A DNA stretch of 64,000 nt from Halioxenophilus aromaticivorans (GCF_042850945.1 NZ_AP031496.1:1364001-1428000), one strand, 5' to 3'. Positions 36,831 through 45,827 are shown, numbered from the stretch's first letter. Program-made: numbers and translations. Notes: a model not told the origin generated them from the sequence alone.

Positions 36831-38006
36831 CTGTACAAAATATCAGAACTTGCAAGAAAAGTTGAATTATCAAGAACCACTCTTCTTTACTATGAAAAGA
36901 TTAGATTGATCTCTGGCGACAGACAGCCGAATGGCTATCGAGTATATACAGAGAAAGATTTACAGCGAATCTTGTTGATCCAAAAATTGCAATCTGGTGG
37001 TTTGACACTGAAGGAATGTAAAGCATGCCTTGAGGAAAAAGTTAATAAAGCGCTATTGATGGAGCGTGTAACAGTACTTGATAAAGAGATTGAGCAAAAA
37101 CAGCAGTCTAAAAAGTTGCTTGTGGCCTTAATCGGTGAAGGTGACACCAAAGCGTGGCACGAAGACTTAAATAAGCGGGCACCTGATGCTCATTTAGAGT
37201 GGTTATTAACTCAGGGTTTTAGCGATAAAGAAGCTCTACAACTGAAGTGGTTATCAAAGAATATGAACGAACACGACTTATATATGAACGATTTCATGAA
37301 GATTTTTGAAACACTAGAGCGATGGGGTCCAGGTAGTGAGGAAGATACCAAAAAAGCATTGCTCGCTGTACCAAAATTGCCAGAATCCATTCTGGAGATC
37401 GGTTGCGGTAAAGGGCTTTCTGCTGAAGTATTGGCAAAATGTAGTAACGCAGAGATTACAGCCTTGGATAATGAGCAATCAGCTCTTGATAGGCTGGAGC
37501 AGCGCTTTGCGCAACAATGTCTGGTTGACCAACTCAGCACGGTTTGTGCAGGCATGACGGAGCTTCCTTTTCCAAAAAACAGTTTTGACCTTCTATGGGC
37601 GGAAGGAAGTGCCTATATAATCGGAGTGGAAAATGCATTGGCGCAATGGCGTTCTGTACTTAGAAAGCACGGGTATTTAATGCTCAGCGATATGGTCTGG
37701 CGAACATCGACTCCGAGCTGTGAGTCAATTGAGTTTTGGGAACAAGAATATCCGGATATTCAACTGGTTCAGACCAGAATTAATCAAATGAAAAAAGCCG
37801 GTTATCAGGTCATTGATCACTTCCCACAAAGCGAAAGCGCATGGTTAAACTACTATACGCCATTGGGGAAGCGACTAAGCGAGCTAGAAAGGGATTTGGC
37901 AGATAGCTCCGCATTCAAGGATGTACAAAATGAGGTGAATATTTGCACTCAATTTGGTCATGAGTTTGGCTATCACATGTTCATTCTAGAAAAACTCAAT
38001 TCTTAG
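36831..38006 (+). CDS. MerR-type regulator fused to SAM-dependent methyltransferase
   Basis: A 391-residue two-domain protein. Residues 1-70 are a MerR winged helix (YKISELARKVELSRTTLLYYEKIRLI, RVYTEKDLQRILLIQKL), then a helical dimer linker (~75-115). Residues ~155-310 are a class I methyltransferase (ILEIGCGKGLSAEVLAK, ALDNEQSALDRLE, FPKNSFDLLWAEGS). The HTH runs upstream to a CTG at 36831 with AAGAAGG at 36815-36821; there is no ATG in frame, so CTG is the likely start and an ATG-only search would cut off the HTH. Such fusions may sense or detoxify a small molecule by methylation while regulating their own gene. Target unknown. Confidence 0.85.
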   Translation: MYKISELARKVELSRTTLLYYEKIRLISGDRQPNGYRVYTEKDLQRILLIQKLQSGGLTLKECKACLEEKVNKALLMERVTVLDKEIEQKQQSKKLLVALIGEGDTKAWHEDLNKRAPDAHLEWLLTQGFSDKEALQLKWLSKNMNEHDLYMNDFMKIFETLERWGPGSEEDTKKALLAVPKLPESILEIGCGKGLSAEVLAKCSNAEITALDNEQSALDRLEQRFAQQCLVDQLSTVCAGMTELPFPKNSFDLLWAEGSAYIIGVENALAQWRSVLRKHGYLMLSDMVWRTSTPSCESIEFWEQEYPDIQLVQTRINQMKKAGYQVIDHFPQSESAWLNYYTPLGKRLSELERDLADSSAFKDVQNEVNICTQFGHEFGYHMFILEKLNS

Positions 38007-38116
38007 TCCCGTATTTGTGTTTTTGACGCTTAGACATATAAGCGTCGTAATGCCTCAAAACCCTACCTTTTAGACGGAGTAAGCTAGAGTAGCGTTTCAT
38101 TCAACGGGACATTGCC

Positions 38117-38145
38117 TTGACATTAATAGTAGAACGGTCTAATAA
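38117..38145 (+). promoter_or_regulatory. Sigma-70 promoter with overlapping palindromic operator
   Basis: TTGACA (38117-38122) and TAATAA (38140-38145) are 17 bases apart. Within the spacer and touching the -10 is TAGAACGGTCTA (38130-38141), a 12-base palindrome with one mismatched pair. A TetR-family gene is second in the operon that starts 78 bases downstream, so this is its likely autoregulatory operator. Confidence 0.65.
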
Positions 38146-38222
38146 TAAATAACAAAAGTCGGACTGCTCATCTGTCTTATCGACTTTTTCGACTACAACG
38201 TAATGAGCGTGAGGCTAAGGAA

Positions 38223-38972
38223 ATGAAAAAATTAGAGGGTAAGGTAGCCGTAGTAACAGGCGGGAATAGCGGTATTGGTTTTTCGATAGCAAAGATGTTT
38301 TCTGATCATGGCGCTAAGGTCGTTATATTTGGTCGCGATGCAGAGTCCCTGAAGGACGCAGACATAGCTCTTGCTGGGGAAAGCATGTTTATAAAAGGCG
38401 ATGCCTGTTCTCAGGAAGACCTTGAGACATTGTTTAGGAAAACACGGAACCACTTCGGCACCATCGACATTGTTGTAGCTAACGCGGGAGGAGCCATAAT
38501 GCAGCCATTTCTGGAGGTTACAGAAGAAGACTTTATTTATCAGAGTGATGTTAATTTCAAAGGCGTATTTTTTACACTTCAAAAGGCGGCTCCATGTATG
38601 AACGATAGTGGAGCGGCCATTATCGTATCATCAAGTGCTAACTGCCGAGCTGTACCGGGCATGAGTGTCTACGGCTCAGCCAAAGCTGCTGTAAGAGCAC
38701 TTGCCCGAACTTTAACCCAGGAACTCGCACCTCGAAAAATACGTGTAAATGTTCTTACTCCTGATCCAGTCATGACAGCGGCGTACAGCCGAACGGGTCT
38801 GTCAGAGGAAGAGATCGGCGATTTTCAGGCGCTGCAAGCGTCCCAGATCCCGCTTAAGCGAATTGGACAGCCGGACGAAATAGCAGCAGCTGCACTATTT
38901 CTCGCTTCATCGGACTCTTCTTTTGTGGCTGGGGCTGAACTGGTTACTGACGGTGGCATGACACAGATCTGA
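38223..38972 (+). CDS. Short-chain dehydrogenase/reductase
   Basis: A classical 249-residue SDR: cofactor motif TGGNSGIG (12-19), NAG (VVANAGG), the catalytic Ser in SSSAN, Tyr150 and Lys154 (YGSAK) and C-terminal FLASSDSSFVAGAELVTDGG. FGRD at the second strand end suggests NADP preference. TAAGGA precedes the ATG. It is the first gene of a same-strand run with TetR, SDR-ABM, CMD and SDR genes. Substrate unknown; carbonyl or quinone compounds fit the neighbourhood. Confidence 0.92.
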   Translation: MKKLEGKVAVVTGGNSGIGFSIAKMFSDHGAKVVIFGRDAESLKDADIALAGESMFIKGDACSQEDLETLFRKTRNHFGTIDIVVANAGGAIMQPFLEVTEEDFIYQSDVNFKGVFFTLQKAAPCMNDSGAAIIVSSSANCRAVPGMSVYGSAKAAVRALARTLTQELAPRKIRVNVLTPDPVMTAAYSRTGLSEEEIGDFQALQASQIPLKRIGQPDEIAAAALFLASSDSSFVAGAELVTDGGMTQI

Positions 38973-39027
38973 CATTAGGATTATCGATACTTTCCCAATT
39001 TAACCTAACAAATGATGATCAAAACAG

Positions 39028-39639
39028 ATGGCTAGAACACGAGATATAAAAAACTACGACGACGCAAAAACGCGCTTACTGGAAACAGGAATGTCACTCA
39101 TACGCTCTGAGAGTTTCTCAGGTATTGGCATTAACGACGTTCTTAAAAAAAGCGGCGTACCGAGAGGTTCTTTTTACCACTATTTCAAAAGTAAAGAGGC
39201 GTTCGGTCTAGAAGTAGCCCAGTACTATCACGGCTTGCAAATAGAGGGCGCAAACCAGGTATTAAATGATCAAACCCTCACTCCTATAGCTCGCCTGGAA
39301 GCTTTCTTTAGAGGCGCTAGCGAAGAATTTAAAGCTCGCAATTACGCGGAAGGTTGCCTGATGTGCAACCTATCAACTGAGTTAGCAGACACAAATGATG
39401 AGTTTCAGAAAATACTCAAAAAACATTGGGTGGAGCTCTCATCGGAAGTCGCACAATGTTTAGCGCATATTCAGCTTGGCGATATTGGTTTAGGCCACCT
39501 AAGCAATACAGAAGCTGCGGATTGGCTTATGAACGCCTGGAGTGGCGCATTGGTGCGCATGAAAGCTGAGCGTAGCGAAGCCCCTCTTCAACTCTTTGAA
39601 AAAACCATATTTAACATTAAGAAAGGAACACGCAAATGA
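39028..39639 (+). CDS. TetR/AcrR-family transcriptional repressor
   Basis: A 203-residue repressor with an N-terminal HTH (AKTRLLETGMSLIRSESFSGIGINDVLKKSGVPRG..FYHYFKSKEAFGLEV) and a ligand domain with Cys pair EGCLMCNL typical of the NemR-like/TetR_C_6 group, where Cys residues can sense electrophiles. Its stop overlaps the next ATG (ATGA), so it is translationally coupled to the SDR-monooxygenase gene. A palindrome over the operon promoter is its probable site. Confidence 0.9.
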   Translation: MARTRDIKNYDDAKTRLLETGMSLIRSESFSGIGINDVLKKSGVPRGSFYHYFKSKEAFGLEVAQYYHGLQIEGANQVLNDQTLTPIARLEAFFRGASEEFKARNYAEGCLMCNLSTELADTNDEFQKILKKHWVELSSEVAQCLAHIQLGDIGLGHLSNTEAADWLMNAWSGALVRMKAERSEAPLQLFEKTIFNIKKGTRK

Positions 39640-40823
39640 GTAAAAACATATTAATCACCGGAGCAAGCCGAGGAATTGGTTACTTGACAGCCAAAACACT
39701 TGCCAAAGGAGGCCATCATGTCATTGCATCTATGCGAGATATTAAAGGACATAATGCGGCTATTGCTACCGAGCTTGCTGGCTGGGCGGCAGAGCATGGT
39801 CATTCTCTGGAGGTAGTAGAGCTGGATGTTACGTCCGAAGATTCCGTAGATTCCGCGATACAAGCTTTGGAAGAACGTTTAGATATTGATGTGCTTATTA
39901 ATAACGCGGGCATTATGCCATGTGGCATCACAGAGGCTTATACGCCTGAGCAGGTTTCAGCATGCTTAGATGTTAACGTTGTCGGTGTTGCTCGCACCTG
40001 TAGAGCCGTTCTCCCGCACATGCGCGAACGAAAATCAGGGCTTCTAATCCATATAAGTTCAAGTTCCGGTCGGCTTGCGATGCCCTTCTTTGGGTTGTAT
40101 TGCGCGAGCAAATGGGCACTAGAGGCTATGGCAGAATCTATGCATTATGAACTCGCCAGCTTTGGCGTGGAGTCCATAATCGTTGAGCCTGGCGGTCATG
40201 GTACTGATCTGATCCAAAGCCCTCCCGCTCCATCCGATACCCGGTGCATTGAGTCATATGGTGATATCGCTAAAGCGCCAGCGAATATTGTGGACATGTT
40301 CCAAGGCGTATTTGCACAAGGGGATAAAAGTACCGACGCACAAAATGTCGCAGATCAGCTTGCGGAACTTGTCGATATGGAAGGCGAGCGGCCAATACGT
40401 ACGACAGTAGGCCATAATATGGGTGTTGACCAGATCAACACACGAGTTGCGCCAGTACAAGCCGAGTTCATTCGTTCATTTTTGCCGATGGCAGGCATAG
40501 AAGCACAGGATAACAGATTGTTTGTTTCGGCAACCATCACCTTAAAGCCCGAATACTACGACGAAGGCTTAGCCGCCCTTGAATCCATTATTCCCCAAAC
40601 ACTCAATGAGCCGGGCTGTCATGTCTTTACTCTCATGAAAAATAAGGAAGGTAATGGGACGCTTCACCTTTTCGAATGTTTTGAAGATGAACAAGCTTTG
40701 ATGCTGCATTATGAGCAAGACTATACCAAAGCTGTTTTTGCTCAATATGAAGAGTGGTTAGAAAAACCCGTTGAAGTAACAAAGATGCTCGCATCCTCTT
40801 CGGTAACTTCGGCACAGTTTTAG
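39636..40823 (+). CDS. SDR fused to antibiotic-biosynthesis-monooxygenase (ABM) domain
   Basis: A 395-residue fusion. Residues 1-~285 are a classical SDR with TGASRGIG (8-15), NNAG, Ser in SSSSG, Tyr155 and Lys159 (YCASK) and EPGGHGTDL after the active site. Residues ~300-385 form a ferredoxin-like ABM domain (FVSATITLKPEYYDEGLAALESII, PGCHVFTLMKN, LHLFECFEDEQALMLHYE). ABM domains act on quinones in several enzymes (YgiN type), so a single chain might carry out reduction and oxygenase or quinol handling. The fusion junction has no frame change. AAGGA precedes the ATG. Confidence 0.88.
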   Translation: MSKNILITGASRGIGYLTAKTLAKGGHHVIASMRDIKGHNAAIATELAGWAAEHGHSLEVVELDVTSEDSVDSAIQALEERLDIDVLINNAGIMPCGITEAYTPEQVSACLDVNVVGVARTCRAVLPHMRERKSGLLIHISSSSGRLAMPFFGLYCASKWALEAMAESMHYELASFGVESIIVEPGGHGTDLIQSPPAPSDTRCIESYGDIAKAPANIVDMFQGVFAQGDKSTDAQNVADQLAELVDMEGERPIRTTVGHNMGVDQINTRVAPVQAEFIRSFLPMAGIEAQDNRLFVSATITLKPEYYDEGLAALESIIPQTLNEPGCHVFTLMKNKEGNGTLHLFECFEDEQALMLHYEQDYTKAVFAQYEEWLEKPVEVTKMLASSSVTSAQF

Positions 40824-41349
40824 TTCTCCAATGGCCTTGCTATTGCCCCGCTTACCTATGTGGATTGTTAATAAAATGACTGATCGAAAAAGCCGTTTGG
40901 CATTTATATTCATTGCAAGTTTCCTGGTATCGGGAATGGCAGCAGGTGCAGAGCCACTCCCCGCCAAGGAGAGTATTGATATGGATTTGTACAAGCGAGG
41001 TTTGCAGAACCTAAAAAAAGTTTCCCCAAACACGGAAGGTAAGCCCTTAACAAATGGCATGCCTTCCGCTCTGGCTGATCACTTTATCAGTTTTCTTTAC
41101 GGCGAAGTTTATGAATCCATAAATCTTTCGCCTAAGAATAGAGAACTGGTATTGGTGGCTGGGTTGATCGCAATGGGTGATAAGACAACTGAGTTAAGCG
41201 TTCATATTAATGGTGCGCTAAATTCGGATTGGACAGCTTTAGAAATGCAGGAGGTGATGCTGCAAATGTCCGTTTATTCGGGCTTGCCATCTTCTGTAAA
41301 TGGAATGAATACACTAAAAGAAGTGTTAGATCGGCGTAAACAAAGAGGT

Positions 41350-41358
41350 ATAACAGAT
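41350..41358. repeat. Target-site duplication of IS4-family element, left copy
   Basis: ATAACAGAT occurs here and again at 42630-42638, directly flanking both ends of the element. Nine bases fits IS4-family insertion. Confidence 0.95.
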
Positions 41359-42629
41359 CACTGCTGCCCCATAAACATGAAACAAAAAAGGCTTAAATCT
41401 CAACAAGTTGGTACAATGAAAGTGCGAACAAACACTGTAAAACCCGGAGATTTAAGCCTTGGCACATCATAATACGATTTTCTCACAATTGCTAAAATTT
41501 ATCCCGAGACATGAATTTGAGACGTTAGCCAATCAACATCATCAAGGTCGCAAGCTGCGCAAAATGTCTCGCTGGTCGCAATTTGTTGCCTTGGGCCTCG
41601 GTCAGCTCTCCGGTCGCAGCAGCCTGCGCGACATCGTCACGAATGTTTCCGCTCAAGCCAGTAAGCTTTACCATCTCGGTGCCTCAACAGTCAGTCGTTC
41701 TTCGCTTGCCCGGGTGAATGAGCAACAGCCACACACGCTGTACGAAGCATTGTTCGGCAAGTTACTCGCTCGCTGCCAGGGATTAGCACCCAAGCATGGC
41801 TTTCGCTTCAAGAACAAGCTTTACTCCCTTGACGCTTCCACCATTGATCTCTGCTTGGACGTTTTCCCTTGGGCAACCTTTCGCTCCACCAAAGGCGCGA
41901 TTAAGCTACATGTTGGTCTGGATCACAGCGGCTACCTGCCAACATTTATGACCGTCACGGATGGCAAAGCCCACGATGTCACCGTCGGTCGTACGCTCAA
42001 ACTCCCAAAACAAAGTATCGTCGTCTTCGATCGCGGATATACCGACTGCAAATGGTATAACTTACTGGATAATAACGATATTTTCTTTGTTACTCGGCAA
42101 AAATCCAACGCCACTTTCGACGTTATCGAGCGCCGTTCTGTTACCAAAAAATCAGGGCTTACCTCCGATCAAACGATTAAAATCAAAGGCAGTAAAGCCG
42201 CCGATTGTCCGATCGCGTTACGCCGTATCGGCTTCCGCGATCCCGGCACGGGGAAACACTATGTCTTCCTGACCAACAATTTCAAACTGGCTGCCAGTAC
42301 AATCGCCAATATCTATAAATCACGCTGGCAGATCGAGCTGTTCTTTAAATGGATCAAACAAAACTTAAAGATCAAAACGTTTTTGGGTACGTCCAAGAAT
42401 GCGGTGTTAACACAGGTTTGGATTGCCGTATGCATGTATTTGCTCTTGGCATATATCAAGTTTTGTAACAAGTTGAACTCGAGTCTCCAGCAGATTTTGC
42501 GGTTGCTCCAGCTCAATTTATTTGAACGGCGAGGCTTGGTAGATCTTCTGAGGGGTGACCCTCCGAAGCCATTAGACCCTCAACTACAAACCCAACTGCA
42601 ATTTACCTAATGTTTATGGGACAGCAGTG
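41359..42629 (+). mobile_element. IS4-family insertion sequence
   Basis: A 1271-base element with terminal inverted repeats CACTGCTGCCCCATAAAC and CACTGCTGTCCCATAAAC (one difference in 18) and a 9-base target duplication. One intact transposase gene fills it. The near-perfect ends and duplication indicate a recent insertion. Confidence 0.95.
41459..42610 (+). CDS. IS4-family transposase
   Basis: A 383-residue DDE transposase with an N-terminal DUF4372-type domain (FSQLLKFIPRHEFETLAN) and catalytic motifs YSLDASTIDLC, VVFDRGYTD and the IS4 Y-R-E-K signature YKSRWQIELFFKWIKQNLK. TTG 41459 is the start because a stop codon lies two codons upstream; CGGAG lies at 41445-41449. The gene appears complete. 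Confidence 0.95.
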   Translation: MAHHNTIFSQLLKFIPRHEFETLANQHHQGRKLRKMSRWSQFVALGLGQLSGRSSLRDIVTNVSAQASKLYHLGASTVSRSSLARVNEQQPHTLYEALFGKLLARCQGLAPKHGFRFKNKLYSLDASTIDLCLDVFPWATFRSTKGAIKLHVGLDHSGYLPTFMTVTDGKAHDVTVGRTLKLPKQSIVVFDRGYTDCKWYNLLDNNDIFFVTRQKSNATFDVIERRSVTKKSGLTSDQTIKIKGSKAADCPIALRRIGFRDPGTGKHYVFLTNNFKLAASTIANIYKSRWQIELFFKWIKQNLKIKTFLGTSKNAVLTQVWIAVCMYLLLAYIKFCNKLNSSLQQILRLLQLNLFERRGLVDLLRGDPPKPLDPQLQTQLQFT

Positions 42630-43137
42630 ATAACAGATGTAACAAGCCCACGCTTAGCATCTAAGCAAAAAACAGAAAAATCTAGGCTAGAGATTGGCTC
42701 TAATCAGCTTGAGAAATTGCAGGTCATAGAGGCTAAAGCACTTCAGGACGCATATAAAGATGTTTCGCCTAACTTTGCCAAACATGTTATTGAATATGCG
42801 TTTGGCGACATATTATCGAGACCAGCGCTAGACTACCAAACGCGAGAAATGATCACGATTGCGGCGCTCACCGCAATGGGCGCAACCAACCAATTGAAGC
42901 TTCATATGCAGGGTGCACTAAACCTTGGAATCCACTCAAGAGAGATTGCCGACATTATTATTTTGGTGGGAGCTTACTCAGGCTTTCCTTCGATGGCAAA
43001 CGCAACAAATGCTCTAAAGGAAGTTCTCAATGAACGAAAGTAACACGACGAGAAGCACTGCCTGGTAATTCAGAGAGTGCGTATGAGAAACCGAGCAAGT
43101 CAACAACCGCCAAATACATATTTTCAGGAGTTTAGCT

Positions 43138-43824
43138 ATGCCAAATGTACTCATTGTTGGAGCAGGAGCTGGTTTAAGCGCTTCGCTAGCTAGATGCTTC
43201 AGAAAGGCGGGATACTCGGTTTCTCTTGCCGCGCGCAATACTGTAAAACTCCAAGAGCTTGCCGATGAAATAGGCGCACAACTATTCACCTGTGATGTAT
43301 GCGAGAAAAGTGATGTACACACTCTCTTTGAAGAGTTAGATAACCACAATTTTACGCTCGATACCGTAATCTACAATGCGGGAGCGTATACCAGAGGCCC
43401 TATTACCGAAATTGATACAGATCTTACAAAAGAGACGTTAATGATTAATAGTTTTGGGGCCTTATTGGTAGCACAGCAAGCCGCCAAACGGATGCTTAAA
43501 AATGGACGAGGAGCAATGCTATTTACCGGTGCCTCAGCGGGTGTTAAAGGCTTCTCTCAATCGGCCCCATTTGCGATGGGTAAATTTGCGCTTCGAGGGT
43601 TGTGTCAGAGCCTGGCAAGAGAACTCGCACCTCAAAACGTACACGTTGCGCACTTTATCATTGACGGCCTTATTTACTCTGCCGGCAGGGGAGCCCCTTA
43701 TGATGATACAGCAATCACACTAAATCCGGATGAAATTGCGAAAACCTATCTTTATGTGTCAGAGCAAGAACGTAGTGCTTGGACTTGGGAGTTAGAACTC
43801 CGCACTAATACCGAGAGCTTTTGA
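43138..43824 (+). CDS. SDR-family oxidoreductase with Phe at the catalytic Tyr position
   Basis: A 228-residue SDR with VGAGAGLSASLAR as an unusual glycine motif (G-A-G-A-G-L-S), CDV, NAGA and FTGASAG. The canonical YxxxK reads FAMGK (F145, K149) in SAPFAMGKFALRG. A sister group of SDRs carries this F and the following HVAHFIIDG segment, so it is a family trait rather than damage; catalysis may differ or be lost. CAGGAG precedes the ATG. It follows the broken CMD gene in the same operon. Confidence 0.85.
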   Translation: MPNVLIVGAGAGLSASLARCFRKAGYSVSLAARNTVKLQELADEIGAQLFTCDVCEKSDVHTLFEELDNHNFTLDTVIYNAGAYTRGPITEIDTDLTKETLMINSFGALLVAQQAAKRMLKNGRGAMLFTGASAGVKGFSQSAPFAMGKFALRGLCQSLARELAPQNVHVAHFIIDGLIYSAGRGAPYDDTAITLNPDEIAKTYLYVSEQERSAWTWELELRTNTESF

Positions 43825-43839
43825 GCTATAGGCCACACT

Positions 43840-44196
43840 ATGACGACCCACAAATTACTTTTATTCAGCGCAATTATCGCTTGTCTATTAATCTCAAGTT
43901 GCTCATGGATTACACAAGATCATTATTTTTCAAATAATGATCTTTCATCTCCATGGAAAAGTCTATTTAGGCATGGCGTCCCATCCAACAAAACAGAGGG
44001 CTACCCAGATACATCATTAGCCATTTTAGAAAGAAGTGACGTTAAACTAGTTGTGGATGTTAGCTATCAAGAAGTGACATTTTCGGGACCCATGTTTCAG
44101 CTTTCCTTTTTAAAGGAAGCGGTAACAGCCATATGCTGCATCGCTTCCTTGCACCCATGTTTGAAAATTAGCTACGCGCCTGTTGGTAACAGGTAA
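43840..44196 (+). CDS. Small hypothetical lipoprotein
   Basis: A 118-residue protein with lipobox LISSC (Cys21) and no recognised family. The last ~35 residues (KEAVTAICCIASLHPCLKIS) are Cys-rich and unlike the rest, which may mean a frameshift near 44110 has replaced the true C-terminus. It starts 15 bases after the SDR stop, so it may be the operon's last gene. Confidence 0.5.
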   Translation: MTTHKLLLFSAIIACLLISSCSWITQDHYFSNNDLSSPWKSLFRHGVPSNKTEGYPDTSLAILERSDVKLVVDVSYQEVTFSGPMFQLSFLKEAVTAICCIASLHPCLKISYAPVGNR

Positions 44197-44259
44197 TCGC
44201 TTTCTCAGAATTAAGCCACGTAACTATTAATATCATACGTGTTGTATCTTAATTATTCG

Positions 44260-45816
44260 TTAATCGCTCGGAATTGACGGCTCTGCTTTACCGTCCAGTG
44301 CGCCTTGAACAAGTGAACCTAAGAATTTTGTAAAAGGCTCTATGTTTTGATTTGTGCTCGCTTCTTCCAAAGCAGCCATGTAATCATTGCGCTTTTCCAG
44401 CGGCACAATCGTCCAAGGGTAGCCACCACTCGCAAGCATCGCATTCATCAAAAAACGCCCCGTGCGGCCATTGCCATCCATATAGGGATGAATATAAACA
44501 AAGATAAAATGCCCTAGCACAACACGCACAGCGGCATTCTCTTCGGCTTGCAGCAACTCAAAAAACGCTGGCATTGCATCGCGCACAGCCTCTCGGCTTG
44601 GCGGCGTGTGCATGGAACCACGGATAAAAACAGGCGCATTCCGATAACCAGCAAGATCAGCAGGCTTGTGAATACCAGCCGTCACTCCGGGTGCAAACAT
44701 TTCGCGATACCATACACGATGATCGTTGTCGACGACTTCCCCTGCATTATGCCCATCGAGTATTTGCTCTATGCTCTTGCGCACGGCTTGATAAGCCTGC
44801 CAATAGCCTCGGGCGGCCAAAGAATTTAGCCGCTCTTTATCATCGGCATGTTGTTCTGGATTCCAGTCTCCAGTGCGAACGCGGTTGATCAAATCTGGCG
44901 TGACGCGATATCCCTCAATAGAAAGCGAGTGATAGGCGTCTGTCACATACACATCTTCAACGTGCTGCATGTATGCGGTTTTATCGACTGCTTGAGAGGG
45001 CGATGCTGGAAAGCGCTCTATCACTGTTTCCCGCATATCCTGCCACATAAGCCGAATACGATTGACGTATGGGGATTGTTCGCGCCGCGAGAAGCTTAGG
45101 CTGGATTGAGCTTCAAACGGGTCTGTTTCGCGCAAATCATACCCAGCCGCGCGCATTGTACCCATAATATCGTCGGCAATTTGATTGCGGCCAATATTCC
45201 TGAATGCTCCTGCTAAGCGGCCAGCGATAGAACTGTGCCCACCCTCTAGCAGTTGCTCCAAGACTTCAGATGCATCACTGATCATGGATAATGCCGCGCG
45301 CATATCGGTTGGGTTCTGAGCGAAGCTCTGTTTGCTACAGGCAATCAAAGCAGAAGGAAGGCTATATATGCGCAACCCATTTTTGATGTTAACTTGAGTG
45401 GGTTCAGGGAGCGAAGAACGGATATCCAGAAGTGACGTGCCATGAGGTAATGCTGTTACATTGTTCCGTGCCTTGGTGGCTCGAACCAATAGCTGTTTTG
45501 GTACTGTCATATTCTCAGTATGGAGCGCGATAGATTGCTCAGGTGATAAGCACCAATCATCACCTTTTAAATGATTAAGGTAGGCTGCACAAAATTGCCA
45601 AAAGGACGCATACCAAGCAGTGCTTTCGCCGCGTGTTTCATCGGGGCGTGCTGGCACATACCAGCCCTTGATAACTTCCTCAAGGAAGCCGTTTTGAACG
45701 AGGCGTTCACGATGAGTGCGCGAGAGATCGGCAGAGCGTATGGCAACTGAGCCATTTGTCTGAAGGTCGTGAAGGGCTTCTAAGGCATCAGCCAGTTTTT
45801 CGGAAGGGGTCGCCAT
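44260..45816 (-). CDS. Fic-family AMP-transferase with N-terminal AbiEi-like winged-helix region
   Basis: A 518-residue protein. The Fic active site HPYMDGNGRTGR (from H443) is intact; Fic domains usually transfer AMP from ATP to a target hydroxyl. A class II autoinhibitory motif S-L-S-I-E-G (297-302, [ST]xxxE[GN]) lies upstream of the Fic core, so the protein should be self-restrained. Residues 1-~130 (KLADALEALHDLQTNG, SADLSRTHRERLVQNGFLEEVIKGWYVP, WCLSPEQSIALHTE) resemble AbiEi-type antitoxin/winged-helix domains, which bind DNA. Four 24-base iterons upstream would suit autoregulation by that domain. No separate antitoxin gene adjoins. The Fic call is firm; the N-terminal call is tentative. 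Confidence 0.88.
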   Translation of the reverse strand: MATPSEKLADALEALHDLQTNGSVAIRSADLSRTHRERLVQNGFLEEVIKGWYVPARPDETRGESTAWYASFWQFCAAYLNHLKGDDWCLSPEQSIALHTENMTVPKQLLVRATKARNNVTALPHGTSLLDIRSSLPEPTQVNIKNGLRIYSLPSALIACSKQSFAQNPTDMRAALSMISDASEVLEQLLEGGHSSIAGRLAGAFRNIGRNQIADDIMGTMRAAGYDLRETDPFEAQSSLSFSRREQSPYVNRIRLMWQDMRETVIERFPASPSQAVDKTAYMQHVEDVYVTDAYHSLSIEGYRVTPDLINRVRTGDWNPEQHADDKERLNSLAARGYWQAYQAVRKSIEQILDGHNAGEVVDNDHRVWYREMFAPGVTAGIHKPADLAGYRNAPVFIRGSMHTPPSREAVRDAMPAFFELLQAEENAAVRVVLGHFIFVYIHPYMDGNGRTGRFLMNAMLASGGYPWTIVPLEKRNDYMAALEEASTNQNIEPFTKFLGSLVQGALDGKAEPSIPSD

Positions 45817-45827
45817 GGTGGTTCTTC

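Larger units (their letters stand above)
40876..43043 (+). pseudogene. Exported tandem carboxymuconolactone-decarboxylase-like protein, interrupted by IS4-family element
   Basis: The gene runs 40876-41358, then the IS4-family element, then resumes at 42639 and ends at 43043. Removing the IS and one copy of the 9-base duplication restores one frame of 295 residues with no stop. It would have a signal peptide (FIFIASFLVSGMAAGA), a first CMD domain (SALADHFISFLYGEVY, NRELVLVAGLIAMGD, NTLKEVLDRR) and a second (FAKHVIEYAFGDI, TREMITIAALTAMGA, NALKEVLNERK). Neither has the CxxC of AhpD, so they resemble the gamma-carboxymuconolactone-decarboxylase type. The downstream half has its own possible GTG start at 42627, but inside the IS end, and is probably not made. 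Confidence 0.88.
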
